Source: Branchipolynoe longqiensis
Lineage: Eukaryota > Annelida > Polychaeta > Phyllodocida > Polynoidae
Direction: 5' to 3'
Length of the DNA: 64,000 nt
NCBI GenBank assembly: GCA_030323885.1
Contig: CM059203.1
Span: 3,472,001-3,536,000, forward strand
The position numbers and the translations under genes were made by a program. The notes beneath the pieces were generated by a model. The model searched no databases and had not been told where the DNA came from. It worked only from the letters and a program-made list of their open reading frames with translations. Each line of letters begins with the position of its first letter. The first letter of the stretch is position 1. Below are positions 30,801 through 44,600 of this stretch, one piece after another.

Positions 30801-32039
30801 CAAACAATACGCGGCATATGCGGATAAACCCCGGTTTACAGTGACGTCATTAGTCTCAGACTAGCATTCAACTCATCTCATCAGGGCCACACTAAGCACC
30901 GAGATCTCACAGCATGTTTCGGTGATGGACACGCGTTGCTGTTCTAAGCCGTGTTACTTTGGTCGCAAGGTTGCAGCTGCTGCACCAAAAACCTGCTTGC
31001 GACCAAAACCATTTTCAGCGTTTACGACCAGTCACCAACCAGTCGCACACTCAGGGGGCACATTTTGGTCTCTGACCATTGTGACCGCTCGGAAACCTCT
31101 CAGCGACTGCCGTCTTCACTATAGCAACCGCCAGTGTCGACCCACGCCAGAATTTTCGATGCGCACACCAGTACCATTGCTTGCTTCTGCCCGTTGCTTT
31201 TGAATAACTTGAAGAACCGGTCTGTGATCGGTCTGTGACCACCTCCCAAAATCGCCAAGCGGTCGGCAAGCAGTCGCTGATCGCTTGCCGACAATTGTTT
31301 TTCCCGCCTTTATTTGTTACAAGTTGATGCAATCCGTAGTGTGACTGAGGCCTTAGACGATAACTTTTGCGATAGTCGCTTAGTGATATGGTCACCTGAG
31401 ATTATGCAATATGGTATATATAGTATAGCAATATTTGTAAACTCTCAGCTTTACAAAAAATAAATCTTGATTCAGTAGCACATATATAAATGGCGCCCTA
31501 ACTGCCTCAAAATGACCTTCACTGATTATGCTTGGGTTAATGTGCACATAAAAGACATGTGAACACCTCAAATACATAGACTATATAAATACTTTAGAGC
31601 ACAATAATACTTCATTACCTTGGTAAATGTGAGAATTAAACCTCTTTATTTGCTACCGTATCTCTTCTATTAGCATCCGTGGTTTAAAAAATAATAATAT
31701 CTGGCTTCCAGTTGATTCGATAGCCATGGGGGGGGAGGTGATGGGGGGGGGGGAATTCAGGATGAGTAGATAATGTTAGAAATTATATAACAAGAATGTA
31801 TTTATTTATCTAAATATTTACAATCGCAATTATATTGTGATTTGCATAGTTCTTCATTTACATAAAAATAAAACATGAGAGAAAAAAACTAATTTGGAAT
31901 ACGGCTTCCCTCACAAACTAGTGAACAATAATTCTTTACCAGCTGCTCAAATCTAGCTTGTAGAGAAATACCCTCCACCCGCCCTACGAATGGAGATAGA
32001 TCACAATGTGTGGGGTGGTTGAGGGGTGTGGAGTTGTGT

Positions 32040-32095
<56 letters not shown>

Positions 32096-32661
32096 AGGGG
32101 CGCACCCAGGGGGGTTTCCTGGCTGCTCGGAAACCCCCCCCACCCAAAAAAAAGTGTTTTAAAAATTATTATTGAGGAACACTAGATTTTAAGATTATGT
32201 GATAAATTGCACCAACATGTGGGTTCTTGCACCAGAAAACCATGTAAAATATTTCCCTAAAATGGGTGTTGTTCCACCAACCCATGTGAAAAAAATTACC
32301 CTAAAATAGGGGTAGTTTCGATCCATATCTGGATACCCCTAGCCAATTCCTGGGTGCCCCCCCTGGTGTATGTGTGTGTTCGCGTGTGTGTGGGTGTGTG
32401 TGTGTGTGTTCGCGTGTGTGTGTGTGTGTGTGTGTGTTCGCGTGTGTGTGTGTGTGTGGGTGATAAGGCTGAAAGAATGCAAATTGGAGAAATACGGTAT
32501 TTTTCTGGTTCCAACATTCCATTTCCCTCTTCCTTCCCAGCAGGAATTCCTTAACTAGGCCAACATTGGCACAATCTCGGCTGGTGCAATTGAGCCAATG
32601 AATACTATGCCAATACTACAAGTTACTTCTAGTCTATCAAAGTATCATGCAGCCATTCGAC
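30801..32661. other. downstream flank of the MET-like gene
   Basis: This should hold the 3' UTR and end of the minus-strand receptor gene. It contains G runs at about 31725-31755 and a (TG)n tract at about 32033-32095. 32360-32462 is TGTG with regularly placed TTCGCG. I cannot place the poly(A) site. 30884-31352 may be another MITE, but its ends are weak. Confidence 0.4.
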
Positions 32662-32866
32662 TCATTCGCTCTCCGCTTCTTTTATATTGTCATCCTCGGA
32701 TGGCTGTCGCTGGATGTTGACGTAGAGTGGCTCGTCGCTTGTGTCGCTTCCGTCATAGTTGATGCAACGTGGTGGATTCACAATCATCTCAAGGCAGTTC
32801 ACGAGGTCAGCGAATGTCGGTCGCTCATCAGGATCCGTGCACCAGCATTCCGCCATCAGTGAATAC
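32662..32866 (-). CDS. MET-like: MET-like terminal exon: end of kinase and docking tail
   Basis: YSLMAECW, then [12 protein letters not shown], ends the kinase. About 45 residues follow, with a single docking-type motif, PLYVNIQRQ, and an acidic end; stop TGA at 32664-32662. Vertebrate MET has a paired site (YVHV and YVNV); here only one YVNI is present, fitting the GRB2 SH2 consensus pY-x-N. Acceptor TTCCATCACAG. Confidence 0.92.
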
Positions 32867-35800
32867 CTGTGATGGAATCAATCCACATGAGTTTTTGTTA
32901 CTGACAAGTCTCAGAGATTAGGAAAACTATCCAGAGCAGCGAAATAAGGCAATTGCTGGCATTTAAAACAATTTTATTAACTATTTTTTTATGGATTGGT
33001 TGGTTGGTTGGTTGTTGGAGTTTTACGTCCTGGCAACATCTAAGGTCATATCAGGACAGGTACCGACTTGTGACAGTGCGCACTCATGGTGACTTTATAG
33101 TGCTGCCGTACTGGGAGACAAGGCCGCCAGCACCATGCTCCAATATTCCACTCAGTCACGTTATCATGACACTGAGCTAACCAGTCCTTGCCCTATCCTA
33201 TTAATGCCGAGTGCCAGGCTAGGAAGCGATAAGTATCAATTTTATAAGTCATTGGTTTGACTCGACCATGAACCGAACCCCCAAACTTCCGCACGCGAGG
33301 CCCGCACTCTACCGATTCGGTCACCGCACCCAGTTTCTTGATGGATGAGTACATTATTTATATTCCCGTCCTTATATGACCTTAGGACGTCAAACCCAAA
33401 CAAACAAATTATTTATATTTGTATCATAATTCAAAACCAGACACAGGAATTATTTTTGGGCCAATAATTTATTAATTAATTTCAATAAATTTTGCAGTAG
33501 CCACTGGTATTTCTATCACTAGTTAACAATCTTCTAGGCTTGTCACTCAGTACAAAGGACATACATGCCCATATCCTCTACTCTAGCATCCGAGGTAGTA
33601 CAACCCAGAAGAATCAGCTAATGTCCTGACTAACGACGATTACTTATATGCAGCGTATGGTGACTAATATTCACATTAAGCAAGTGTATTAATAACAGAC
33701 AGATCTTCCAATATAGTCTTGAAGTTGAAGGCAGGAGGCAGCAGCTAAGGGTTCATAGCGGTCATACTCTTGAAACACACCAGGCACATATCACTATTAC
33801 TAATTCATACTATCAGACATAACAGGATATGGACCATCTACTCTCAGCCTTATTCAAAGAAAGGTATCATAGTTGGGGCGGTGGGATGGACTTGAAATTG
33901 TTACTGCACTTGGTGAATCAGGTCTTCACGACTCGGCGAAACGGTGAGGAATGATTTTGAACTGCTCTGGCTACCGGAAATCAACTCTGATCATGGTTAC
34001 CGAATGCTGTACTGTATTTGGTATCTCAGGTGAGCATCACTATGGGGCCCGTGGTCAGCTTTTGAATTATGCATGTTACCGGCAACATGGACACTACAAA
34101 GTTCTTATGGATGGATATTCCAGTACTGTCTGAGGATGGGAATTTAAAGTTGTATATAGTCCGAATGTTTTGAGATTCTCTTTCTTCTTAGCTTCATTGT
34201 TATAATCTACCTCACTTTACTTTGAAATAAAGTTTTAAATGGCTAAGTATTTATATATTTGAAGTGCGAACATGCCAAATTAATTTTAACAAGCATGTCA
34301 AAATTGACACCATAGGCTTCAGCAGTAACGGGTTCTATTAAATTGAGTCGATATTCCCTTACACGTAGAAACAAATGCTTAATAAGTGCACCAATAGCTA
34401 AGTTAGATATACAAAATCAAATCTAGATTTTTTGTTTGTTGTTTTACGTCCTAGCAACATCTAAGGTCATATCAGGACAGGTACTGACTTGTGACAGTGC
34501 TCAGTCATGGCGACTTCATAGTGCTGTCCCACTGGGAAACCAGGCTGCTGGCACCATGACCCAATATCCCACTCAGTCACATTATTCTGACACTGAGCCA
34601 ACCAGTCCTTGCCCTATCCTAGTAATGCTGAGCGCCAGGCTAGGAAGCAACAAGTATCAATTTTTAAGTCATTGGTTTGACTTGACCAGGGTTCATACCC
34701 ACGACCTCACGATCTACCAGCACGGGAGACGGACGCTCTACCTCATTCGGCCATCCCGTCTGGTCAAATCTAGATAATTGCTTTGGTTTTAAAAATTTGA
34801 TGTTTTTATAGGACAAGGCAGCTTTAGGAGGGTGTGGTGGTTTGTTTTTGGCAAAATGCCAAAAATTCAAGGTGGAATGCTTTATGTAATGAAATGAGAT
34901 AACAGGTTTCTTAGATGCAAGTGCCTTTATTATTTATTTTAATTTTGGGGGTAGTTTTTAATTTTGTTATCAAAATAAAAAAAGGGTTTAGCATGTGGTC
35001 CCGCAACAATTGTGGGGGTGGGAGGGAAAAGAAAATTGTGGGGTGAGAGGGAAAAGAATTCTGAAGATGCGAAGTCAATTCGCAAAGTACTCACGCATTG
35101 TCTGGACAGAACTTCGGCTGCCTGAGACGTCTTCCCGAAGCGAGGTAATTACGCATCTCAAAGGCATCAACATCTGGGTAAGGCGTCACTCCGCGAATCA
35201 TCAGCTCCCATAGCAGCACACCGAAAGACCACTGAAACGCAGCAAACACTCGTCTCAGGTGAGGCGTCTCTATTTAAAGATACTTTAGTGCACCACCTAC
35301 TGAGTTCATAGCGCCACTTGGTGAGATTACAGCACCACCTACTGAATTTGCAGTGCCACCTAGTGAGTTTATAGCACCCCTTGGTGAGTTTATAGCACCA
35401 CGTGGTGAGTTTATAGCACCCCTTGGTGAGTTTATAGCACCACCTAGTGACTTTATAGCACCATGTGGTGAGTTTATAGCACCACCTAGCGAGTTTATAG
35501 CACCACCTAGCGAGTTTATAGCACCAAGTGAATTTATAGAACCACCTTGTTTGTTTATAGTGCTCCCTAGTGAGTTCATAGTGCTCCCTAGAGTTTATAG
35601 CGCGACTTGGTGAATTTATAGCGCCACCTAGTGAGCATATAGCACCACCTAGTGAATGTATAGCGCTACCTAGTGAGCTTATAACGCTACTTTGTGAGGT
35701 TAGAGTGCTACTTGGTGAGTTTATAGCCCCACCTCGTGAGTTTATAATGCTACTTGGTGAGTTAATAGCGCTATTTTGTCAACTTACGACATCTGACTTA

Positions 35801-38800
35801 GTAGTGAAGACGTAGTCCTCCAGACTTTCAAGTGCCATCCACTTTATCGGCATCTTACGCTTCCTGTCCATGCTGCTGTAGTAGTCCTTCTCATACAAGT
35901 CCTTCGACAGCCCGAAGTCCGCAACCTTCACACATGCGTTGTCGCTGACCCTGAGTATATACAAAAGAGTGTTTACATATGTAGTAGCCTACATATGCAA
36001 ATTGGGTGGCGGTGGAGGGCTTGGCGGGTAGGGTACCCAAAATGGGAAGGGGGGGGGAGCCAGCAAATTTATTCATTCAGACAGGACATCCAAGAGAAAT
36101 TGTGCAAGGCAGAAGAAGACTGCTTTGGGGCCCCAGGGGCGCTGACTGAGGCGTTTTTTTCTTTTCAAATTTGAGGTCCAATAAAACCAGTGATAAACTT
36201 TCCTCTCGTCCCGCCACCGGTTGACCGCCTCCGTCGGTGTGATCCCCGGGCTAAGGGTGGACAGCCCGAGTGTCACAAAGCTACGGATCGACCCTCTCCC
36301 CGAATTTGATGGATTTGTATTAATTACTCCCTTAATCCTGTGGCTCTCCTCCCCGCCTTTGTAGTGTGTTATGTGTGTGTTACTGGCAATAGCTTAAATC
36401 CAGAACCGACACCTGATATTTAGTGTCACCGCTGTCACTGGTAAGGGACAGGACTAGATAGTAATTTAGTTATTATTGCAACTTGTATTCAGGTGGTGGT
36501 TACGGTACTGGTTTGATCAGCTGCTTAAGGCCTGCCAGGCAGATGGCCCTTAATTGCATATAGAATAATCGAATATCAAGTTGACCATAGCGGTTAATAT
36601 ACTTAAGGACTGGAGGGTAGTAAAAGATGCAAGGAACGTTCCAATCACTTTTAAGAGCTCACGACTTTATTCATGTTCCTACTGGTACAATCCAGGTTCG
36701 CTAATAATGATAAATATGAAGAAATACGCCCCTTTCCCATTTCGTTCATTTAATTCAAGAAACATTTTGGAATTCTGACAATTAAAGCCTAAATTTCGTC
36801 TAAAACATCAGAGCATGCAGAAGCACGTCCGATGGGTCTGGGCCCGAACGCCTGACCTTCCACCATTGCTAGGAAAGTCGCAACCGGCGTATCCTAGCAA
36901 CGAGTTACTGCAGTGAACCCTGCCCCGCATTTGGTGGCCAATGCGGGCCCGTCTTGGCGAACAGCCCGCATTCCAAAATGCGGATTGCTCGGCCCAAGCC
37001 CGCAACAGTCACAGCTCGGGCAGTCTCACCCACTTCACATGCCTTAAAAAAAGATAGCCATGATTTTCAATTTTCAAGGATTTTCAAGGATCTTTAGACA
37101 CTATAATTCCAGGACTAAAGTGGCCTCGGAGAAAGTAACTTTGAATAAACCTTTTTTTTTTAAATGAATTGATTTACCCTGCTCATAACGGATAAGTGTG
37201 TTAACACTTGCTTTCACTGCTGGGCAGCACCAGTCAAATTTGATTCAAATCATTTGAATTTTGTCTTTGTAATAATTTTAGTTTTTTTGTTTCTTGTTTA
37301 TGTTTTGTAACTGGCCCGTAACCTACATTTCTGCCTGTGACCTACTTTTCTGCCGATGACCTACTTTTCTGCCTGTGACCTACTTTTCTGCGTGTGACCT
37401 ACTTTTCTGGTGGCGGCTTCGGCACTTACATGCAGTTGCGCGCTGCGAGGTCCCTGTGTACGAAGCCCCGGCTGGAGAGGTATGCCATCCCCTCCGCCAC
37501 CTGCTGGGCCAAGTACAGCAGCTGCCGGGCGGTGAAGCTCTAAAACAGAAAAGCAAAATTTATATTTTAATATAAATAATTTAATTACAAATTTTGTGAA
37601 ATTACTTGGTCTGGATATTTTTTGCAGTATTTAAAAAATAAATAAACAGGGATGAAAGCAGGGCCGCGTTCAGGGTCTGTCTCGGAGGCGCCTCGGAAAT
37701 GGGCATGACGTCATGCTAGTCTGAACCGCAAAGGCAGTTTGTTGTCTCGAAAATGGCCGTCTGCTATTTCGCTTGCACTCCCACTCGCTCTCCCATCTGC
37801 TATTTCGCTTGCACTCCCACCCGCTCTCCCATCTGCTATTTCGCTTGCACTCCCACTCACTCTCCCATCTGCTATTTCGCTTGCACTCCCACTCACTCTC
37901 CCATCTGCTATTTCGCGTGCACTCCCACTCGCTCTCCCATCTGCTATTTCGCTTGCACTCCCACTCGCTCTCCCATCTGCTATTTCGCTTGCACTCCCAC
38001 CCGCTCTCCCATCTGCTATTTCGCTTGCACTCCCACTCACTCTCCCATCTGCTATTTCGCTTGCACTCCCACTCGCTCTCCCATATGCTATTTCGCTTGA
38101 ACTCCCACCCGCTCTCCCATCTGCTATTTCGCTTGCACTCCCACTCACTCTCCCATCTGCTATTTCGCTTGCACTCCCCACCTGCTATTTCGCTTGCACT
38201 CCAACTCGCTCTCCATCTGCTATTCGCATATCCTACCCGTTCTCCAATCGCTCTACTTACACTTCCCTACCCGCTCTCCCATCTGCTATTTCGCTTGCAC
38301 TCCCACATGCTATTTCGCTTGAACTCCCACCCGCTCTCCCATCTGCTATTTCGCTTGCACTCCCACTCACTCTCCCATCTGCTATTTCGCTTGCACTCCC
38401 ACCTGCTATTTCGCTTGCACTCCCACTCGCTCTCCCATCTGCTATTTCGCTTGCACTCCCACCCGCTCTCCCATCTGCTATTTCGCTTGCACTCCCACCC
38501 GCTCTCCCATCTGCTATTTCGCTTGCACTCCCACTCGCTCTCCCATCTGCTATTTCGCTTGCACTCCCACTCGCTCTCCCATCACTTGCACCCCCTCACT
38601 CTCCCATCTGCTATTTCGCTTGCACTCCCACCTCCTATGCTATTTCGCTTGACTCCCACCCGCTCTCCCATCTGCTATTTCGCTTGCACTTCCCACTCAC
38701 TCTCCCATCTGCTATTTCGCTTGCACTCCCACCTGCTATTTCGCTTGCACTCCCACTCGCTCTCCCATCTGCTATTTCGCTTGCACTCCCACCCGCTCTC

Positions 38801-41609
38801 CAATCTGCTATTTCGCTTGCACTCCTACCCGCTCTCCAATCTGCTATTTCGCTTGCACTCCCACTCGCTCTCCCATCTGCTCTCCCGCAAAGGGACACAC
38901 AGAGGAAGGCAGACAGACAGAGTAAGATAGATACACAGAGTCAGAGAGGAGCAGAGAGAGACAGACATAGACAGTTTTTTGTTTGTTGTTATTTTTTAAT
39001 TCCTAGCAACATCTAAGGTCATATCAGGATGGGTATCGACTTGTGACAGTGCACACTCATGGTGACTGCTGTCCCACTCGGAAACCAGGCCGCTGGCACC
39101 ATGACCTGGTATCCCACTCAGTCACATTATCCTGACACTGAGCACACCAGTCCATGCCCTGTCCTAATAATGACGACCGCCTGGCTAGGAAGCGACAAGT
39201 ATCAATTTTTAAGTCATTGGTTTGACTCGAGCAGGGTTCGAACCCACGACCTACCAACACGGGAGATGGACGCTCTAACTCATTCGGCCATCCCGTCTGG
39301 TCTCATAGACACAGAGATAACGCTGTATTTTGATGAGACGTGTGAGGTAGACTGTTTGTCCGCTTTCACGACGACTGAAGGACGGAAAAAGTGAGGGGCC
39401 GTCTGTCAGTGTTTCGCATGAATGTAACCTAAGAGCAGGAGTAAAGAACAGGAGTAGGAATAAAAGAAAGAAGAGGAGCAGGAGTAAGAGCAGGAGTAGC
39501 AGTAAGAATAAGGAGTAGTAGTAGGAGAAAAAGTAAGAGTAGGACCAGGAGTAGGAGTAGAAGCAGAGGGCGATGTGCTACATAACTTACGCGCTTCTTG
39601 TTCTTGACATAATTCCGCAAGTCGCCACACGACATGTAAGGCAGGATGACCAGCGGATTTCCGCCCTGCTCGGTGATGGTGACCCCGAGTAGCCGCAGCA
39701 CGTGCGGGTGATCGAAGTGCTTCATCATTAATCCCTCCTTCAGGAAGGACTCCACCGCGTCCGGGTCCATGTAGTTACCTAGGGAAGCAAGATGCGACAC
39801 GCGACATGCGACATCAGCACCGTCTCGCAAAAACCCATGCAAAATCCCATGCTGAAAGAACCCAAAATACTTTCGACAAGCTTTCCAAAAGTCCTCTAGC
39901 TATGACGCGTATTGACATCTCGCGATGACTACATTACATATGGTACTTGGGATGAGGGTATGGCTAATGAGGCCACGAAATTGACCTAATTCTTTAATGA
40001 GTGTTCCTGCATAATGGCTATCTCAAAGTAGGTTTCCAAGGGGACGAGGTAATAAATTCACTGATTATTCTACATAGGCTGTATCCAATCCTTAGCTAAT
40101 GCACTAGTATCTAAGTTAGATATATAGAACCAAATTTAGATAGGTGTTTTGGTTTTGAAAAAAATATGTTTCATCGGATCATGCAACTTTAATTGATTGC
40201 TACTCTCTGACTAATGGTGAATTGACACCATGCAACATGCTGCATGGCTTCTGTTGTTCCACAACTTGTTGAGCACAACTAGGTGCCGTGTGTGAATATG
40301 CAGCTTTAATTATATGCCTTATTCTATATACCTTTTGTGTAAATAAATCTGAATTGAAAAATGGCTGGAAGACCAGTGCTTCGGCACTGACAAAAGACTT
40401 ATTCAGCAGAATAAACATATTTACCAACACATTATTTTTTTTTAATGATCCTACCTTATTACCAATGCATATAAATACTTGATATTTCACACTGGCAGTG
40501 GTAACTCAATTAGGCAAGCGCTATATTGCAAAATAGCGTAGGAATATAGTACACGGCCGGACGACCAGAGCCTCAGCGCTAACAAAAGTTGTTTATTGAA
40601 TAAACATACTTCTATCTATAAAAAAAATTGTAAAAAACATTAGAGCTACCAAATGGATACAACTCATGTCAACAATTAAATAATTTTCAGAAAGGTTGTG
40701 AAAGGTTAGAACGTTACCTTGAAGTCGCTTAACGGCCACATCAATTGGTGGTTCGTCTAGGTCACCTGACCTGAGCTGACCTGAATAGACGCAGCCGAAG
40801 TGACCTGCAACGAGGAGCAGACGGGGACAAATAAATATTGTGATAGGCCGCGTTACAGTTATACATGTACAGCCGGCTCCCCCTGGTCTGTAGCTGACGT
40901 AATGTGAAGAGAAGACAAGGAGAGAAATGTATGCCTCACAGTTTAATTTCTTGCTCCGCCCACTGCAGCGCCACAAAACCAAGTGACCCGCCCCCTGACT
41001 AGACTGGTCGCAGGTAACCTCTCAATGTGGGGGGAGCCAGTAGCCAGTCATAGTAAGGGGGTCGGTCCGCCCCGGGACCCCCCCTCTAGCTAACTTGCTG
41101 CCATCTCGCGTCATATACGGGAAATAGTGGTCAGCGTTGTCGCTGCCGCCACCGTGTGGTGGTGAGGCTCATGTATGGACTACTACAATATATTTGTTTC
41201 CCAGTGTAATATATTTGTGGGCGTGGCTGAGAAGGTACACATGTAAGTTCCTCAACTAGCCATGGCGCCACTGTCGATTGGTCGGGCCCGCGTCTATATA
41301 TATATAACTGGCTATGGCGGAGGAGAGAAAGAGAGAGAGTCGAAGTGAGGAGTTGGTGGGAACCATCTAATTTTATTTTTGCAATGAAGGCCCATGGCCG
41401 GGCAAAAGAAACAGCCCTACCTATACAAAGCTAAAATTGTGTAGTAGTAGCGAGCTGGGCGCCAGCGCGAATGAATGAAAAGCGGCGGCGGTGCTGTAGC
41501 AGCGGAGCAAAATGCTAGGACCGCAGACTATATAGAATAATCGAGAATAAATAATAAATAATTAAAAATAAGGTAGGAGAACCCCGCCTATTTATATGCA
41601 TATAATAAA

Positions 41610-41640
<31 letters not shown>

Positions 41641-44600
41641 TGCTAGCATATAAAACCCCAATAAACCCACTCACCCACTCACTCATGAATTCACTAACTC
41701 ATCCACCCATCCACTACCCACTCACGCATTCACTTACCCACCCACTCATTCACACACCCACTCATTCACACACCCACTCACCCACTAACTCACCATTCAC
41801 TCACCCACCCACCCACGCACTTACTTACCCACCCACTCATTCACACACCCACTCACTCACCATTCACTCACCCACTCACTCACCCACTTACTTACCCACC
41901 CACTCATTCACCCACCCACTCATCCACCCACCCACTAACTCACCATTCACTCACCCACCCACCCACCCACTTACTTACCCACCCACTCATTCACACACCC
42001 ACTCACTCATCCACTAACCCACCCACCCACTCACATTCACTCACCACCCACTTACCTTACCCACCCACTCACCATTCACTCACCCACCACACTCACTCAC
42101 CCACCAACCATCCACTCACCCACCCACTTACTTACCCACCCACTCATTCACACACCCACTCACTCACCCACTCACTCACCATTCACTCACCCACCCACTC
42201 ACTCACCCACCCACCAACCATTCACTCACCCACCCTCCTACGCAACCACCCACTCACTCACTCCCCCACACTCACTGACCACTCACTCACCCACTACCCA
42301 CCTATTCACTCACTCACCCACTGCACTCACTCACCACTCACTCACCTTTGCCAAGCACTTCTCCCAGTGTGAGTCGCGTGCTGGGAATGAGCATCTGCTG
42401 GACAGTGTGACGTAGCGTCTCGTCCGTCACACGTCCCAACAGTGACAGCACCAGATCTACGTCATCTGCAAGCAACACCGGGAAAGGGAACAGATAGTTG
42501 GTTGGCTGTTGGGAGTTCTACATCCTGGGAACACCTCAGGGTTAGGTTAGATTCGATTAGATTGTTTGAGCTGTATGCTCAGGCCAAGTCGGAGACTCCA
42601 CCACCGGGGCCCGCCACGTGTAGTGAGGATGCTCTGTTCAGTTTTGTCATGTGCCGTAATGAGTTTGAATCTGCTGGCGTTAGATGGATGTATCCTGGAA
42701 TCTGTGGTTCATCTGGTATTGTTCAGGGATGAAAGCGGTCTCCGAGAAAAAAAGCGGAAATGCTGATATTCTCCCATAGGCTTAGCATTGTCAGGGAATC
42801 ACTGAAAATTCCTGGAAGTCGGGTTTCATACATATTGGTATACGTTAATAGTGCTGCGCCGTTTGAAGCATGTATTAGTAGTATACGATGCTAGTGCTGC
42901 GGCGTTTGCATCACATATCGGTATACGCTGATAGTGCTGCGGTGTTAGAAGCACGTATTAGTAGTATACGCTGATAGTACTGCGCCGTGAAGGCATTAGC
43001 AGTATACGCTGCTAGTGCTGTGGCGTTTGCACCACATATTAGTATACGCTGATGGTGCTGCAGCATGAAACAATGTATTGGTTGGTTGGTTGTTGGAGTT
43101 TTACATCCTGGCAACATCTAAGGTCATATCAGGACAGGCGAAACTTATTAGTATACACTTATAGCTACAGAAAAAATCCGGAAATCCGCGAAATCGCGGA
43201 GATCTTTCATCCCTGTATTGTTGTTAACGCCTTGTCAAGCTGCCTTTTGAATGAATGTTCCTGCACTTATCAGCCAATCACATTTAAGACTTCTTACTAC
43301 CAATTTTCATACAAATTAAGACCTATTTTCGCAGCAAATGTAATGTGAATATTTAATTAAATATTAACAGAAATGAGTGAGGTGATGCAATGTATGGATA
43401 TTTCAGCTCCACAGCATTTGTGCTTTGTGAAGATAGCTGGTAAAACGTCTTGAAAAAAATATTATAGTGGCCAAATCCAATTTAAGACCTTTTTAAGACC
43501 TTTCACAGAAAAGTTACCATATTTAAGACTTTTAAATGCCTTGAAAATTGACAAATCAATTTAAGACTTTTTAAGAATCCGCGGGAACCCTGCATCTAAG
43601 GTCATATCAGGATGAGTAGCGACTTATGACAGTGCGCACTCATGGCAACTTTGTAGTGCTGCCCCACTGGGAGACCAGGCCGCCAGCACCATGACCCGAT
43701 ATCCGACTCAGTCACATTATCCTGACACTGAGCTAACCAGTCCTTGCTCTACCATAATAATGCCGAGCGCCGGGCTAGGAAGCGACAAGTATCAATTTTG
43801 TAAGTCATTGGTTCGACTCGGCTGGGATTCGAACTCCCGACCTTCCGCACGCGAGGGCCGCGTTCTACCGATTCGGCCACCGCGCCCGGTAGCAGGGAGA
43901 TGAAGAGATGGTTGGCTGGTTGTTGGAGCTGTACACAACAAAGCGCAAAAGCAGTCTTTGTCGCATCGCGACCGACAGCATGATGATGACACAACAAAGT
44001 CAAACAAGATTTGATTGATTACAGTTAGGCAAACAAGACTGTCTAACAAGAAACAAGTTTTTTTTAAGTTTGGGTAAAAGTGTGGTGCAGATGTGTAAAT
44101 TTTCACATTATTCACTTTAGAGGAAATTCATACAAGCACACTATTGAGACATGTTGTGGGGTAGATTAAAGTTGCATGGTCCGATGAAATATTTATTTTT
44201 CAAAACCAAAACATGCATCTTAATTTGATTATATATATCCATCTTAGATATTGGTGCATTAACAAGTGATTTGGGACAGCGCATATAGAATAATCAGTGA
44301 ATTTACTACCTCATCCTACTTTGAGAAACCCATCACACAAGGAAGCCATTAATCAATTAGGTCAATCTCGTGGCCTCAGTTGCATTGACCCTCATTCCAA
44401 GGGCCTAGCCAGGTTCCAGGATGTCCAGTAGTATTGCTGGCACCATAGCCTGGGTTGATATAAAATTGCATGGAGTTTTGTATTAAATAATTGTTACAGA
44501 TCTGAATAAGAGTGATGTAATAATTATGTATATTATTATCTGGGAACAATACATTTGATGAAGATTAGGTCATCCCACATCACATGCCAATAAACAAATG

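Noticed and set aside
30884..31352. MITE with AGGGCCACACTA-type ends
   Set aside because: The ends match only with a gap and no target duplication is visible.
37739..39016. 425-codon open frame and long frames in the other registers
   Set aside because: Created by a 36-bp repeat with no stop in any + frame; it is in an intron and translates to monotonous Ser/Leu/Pro units.
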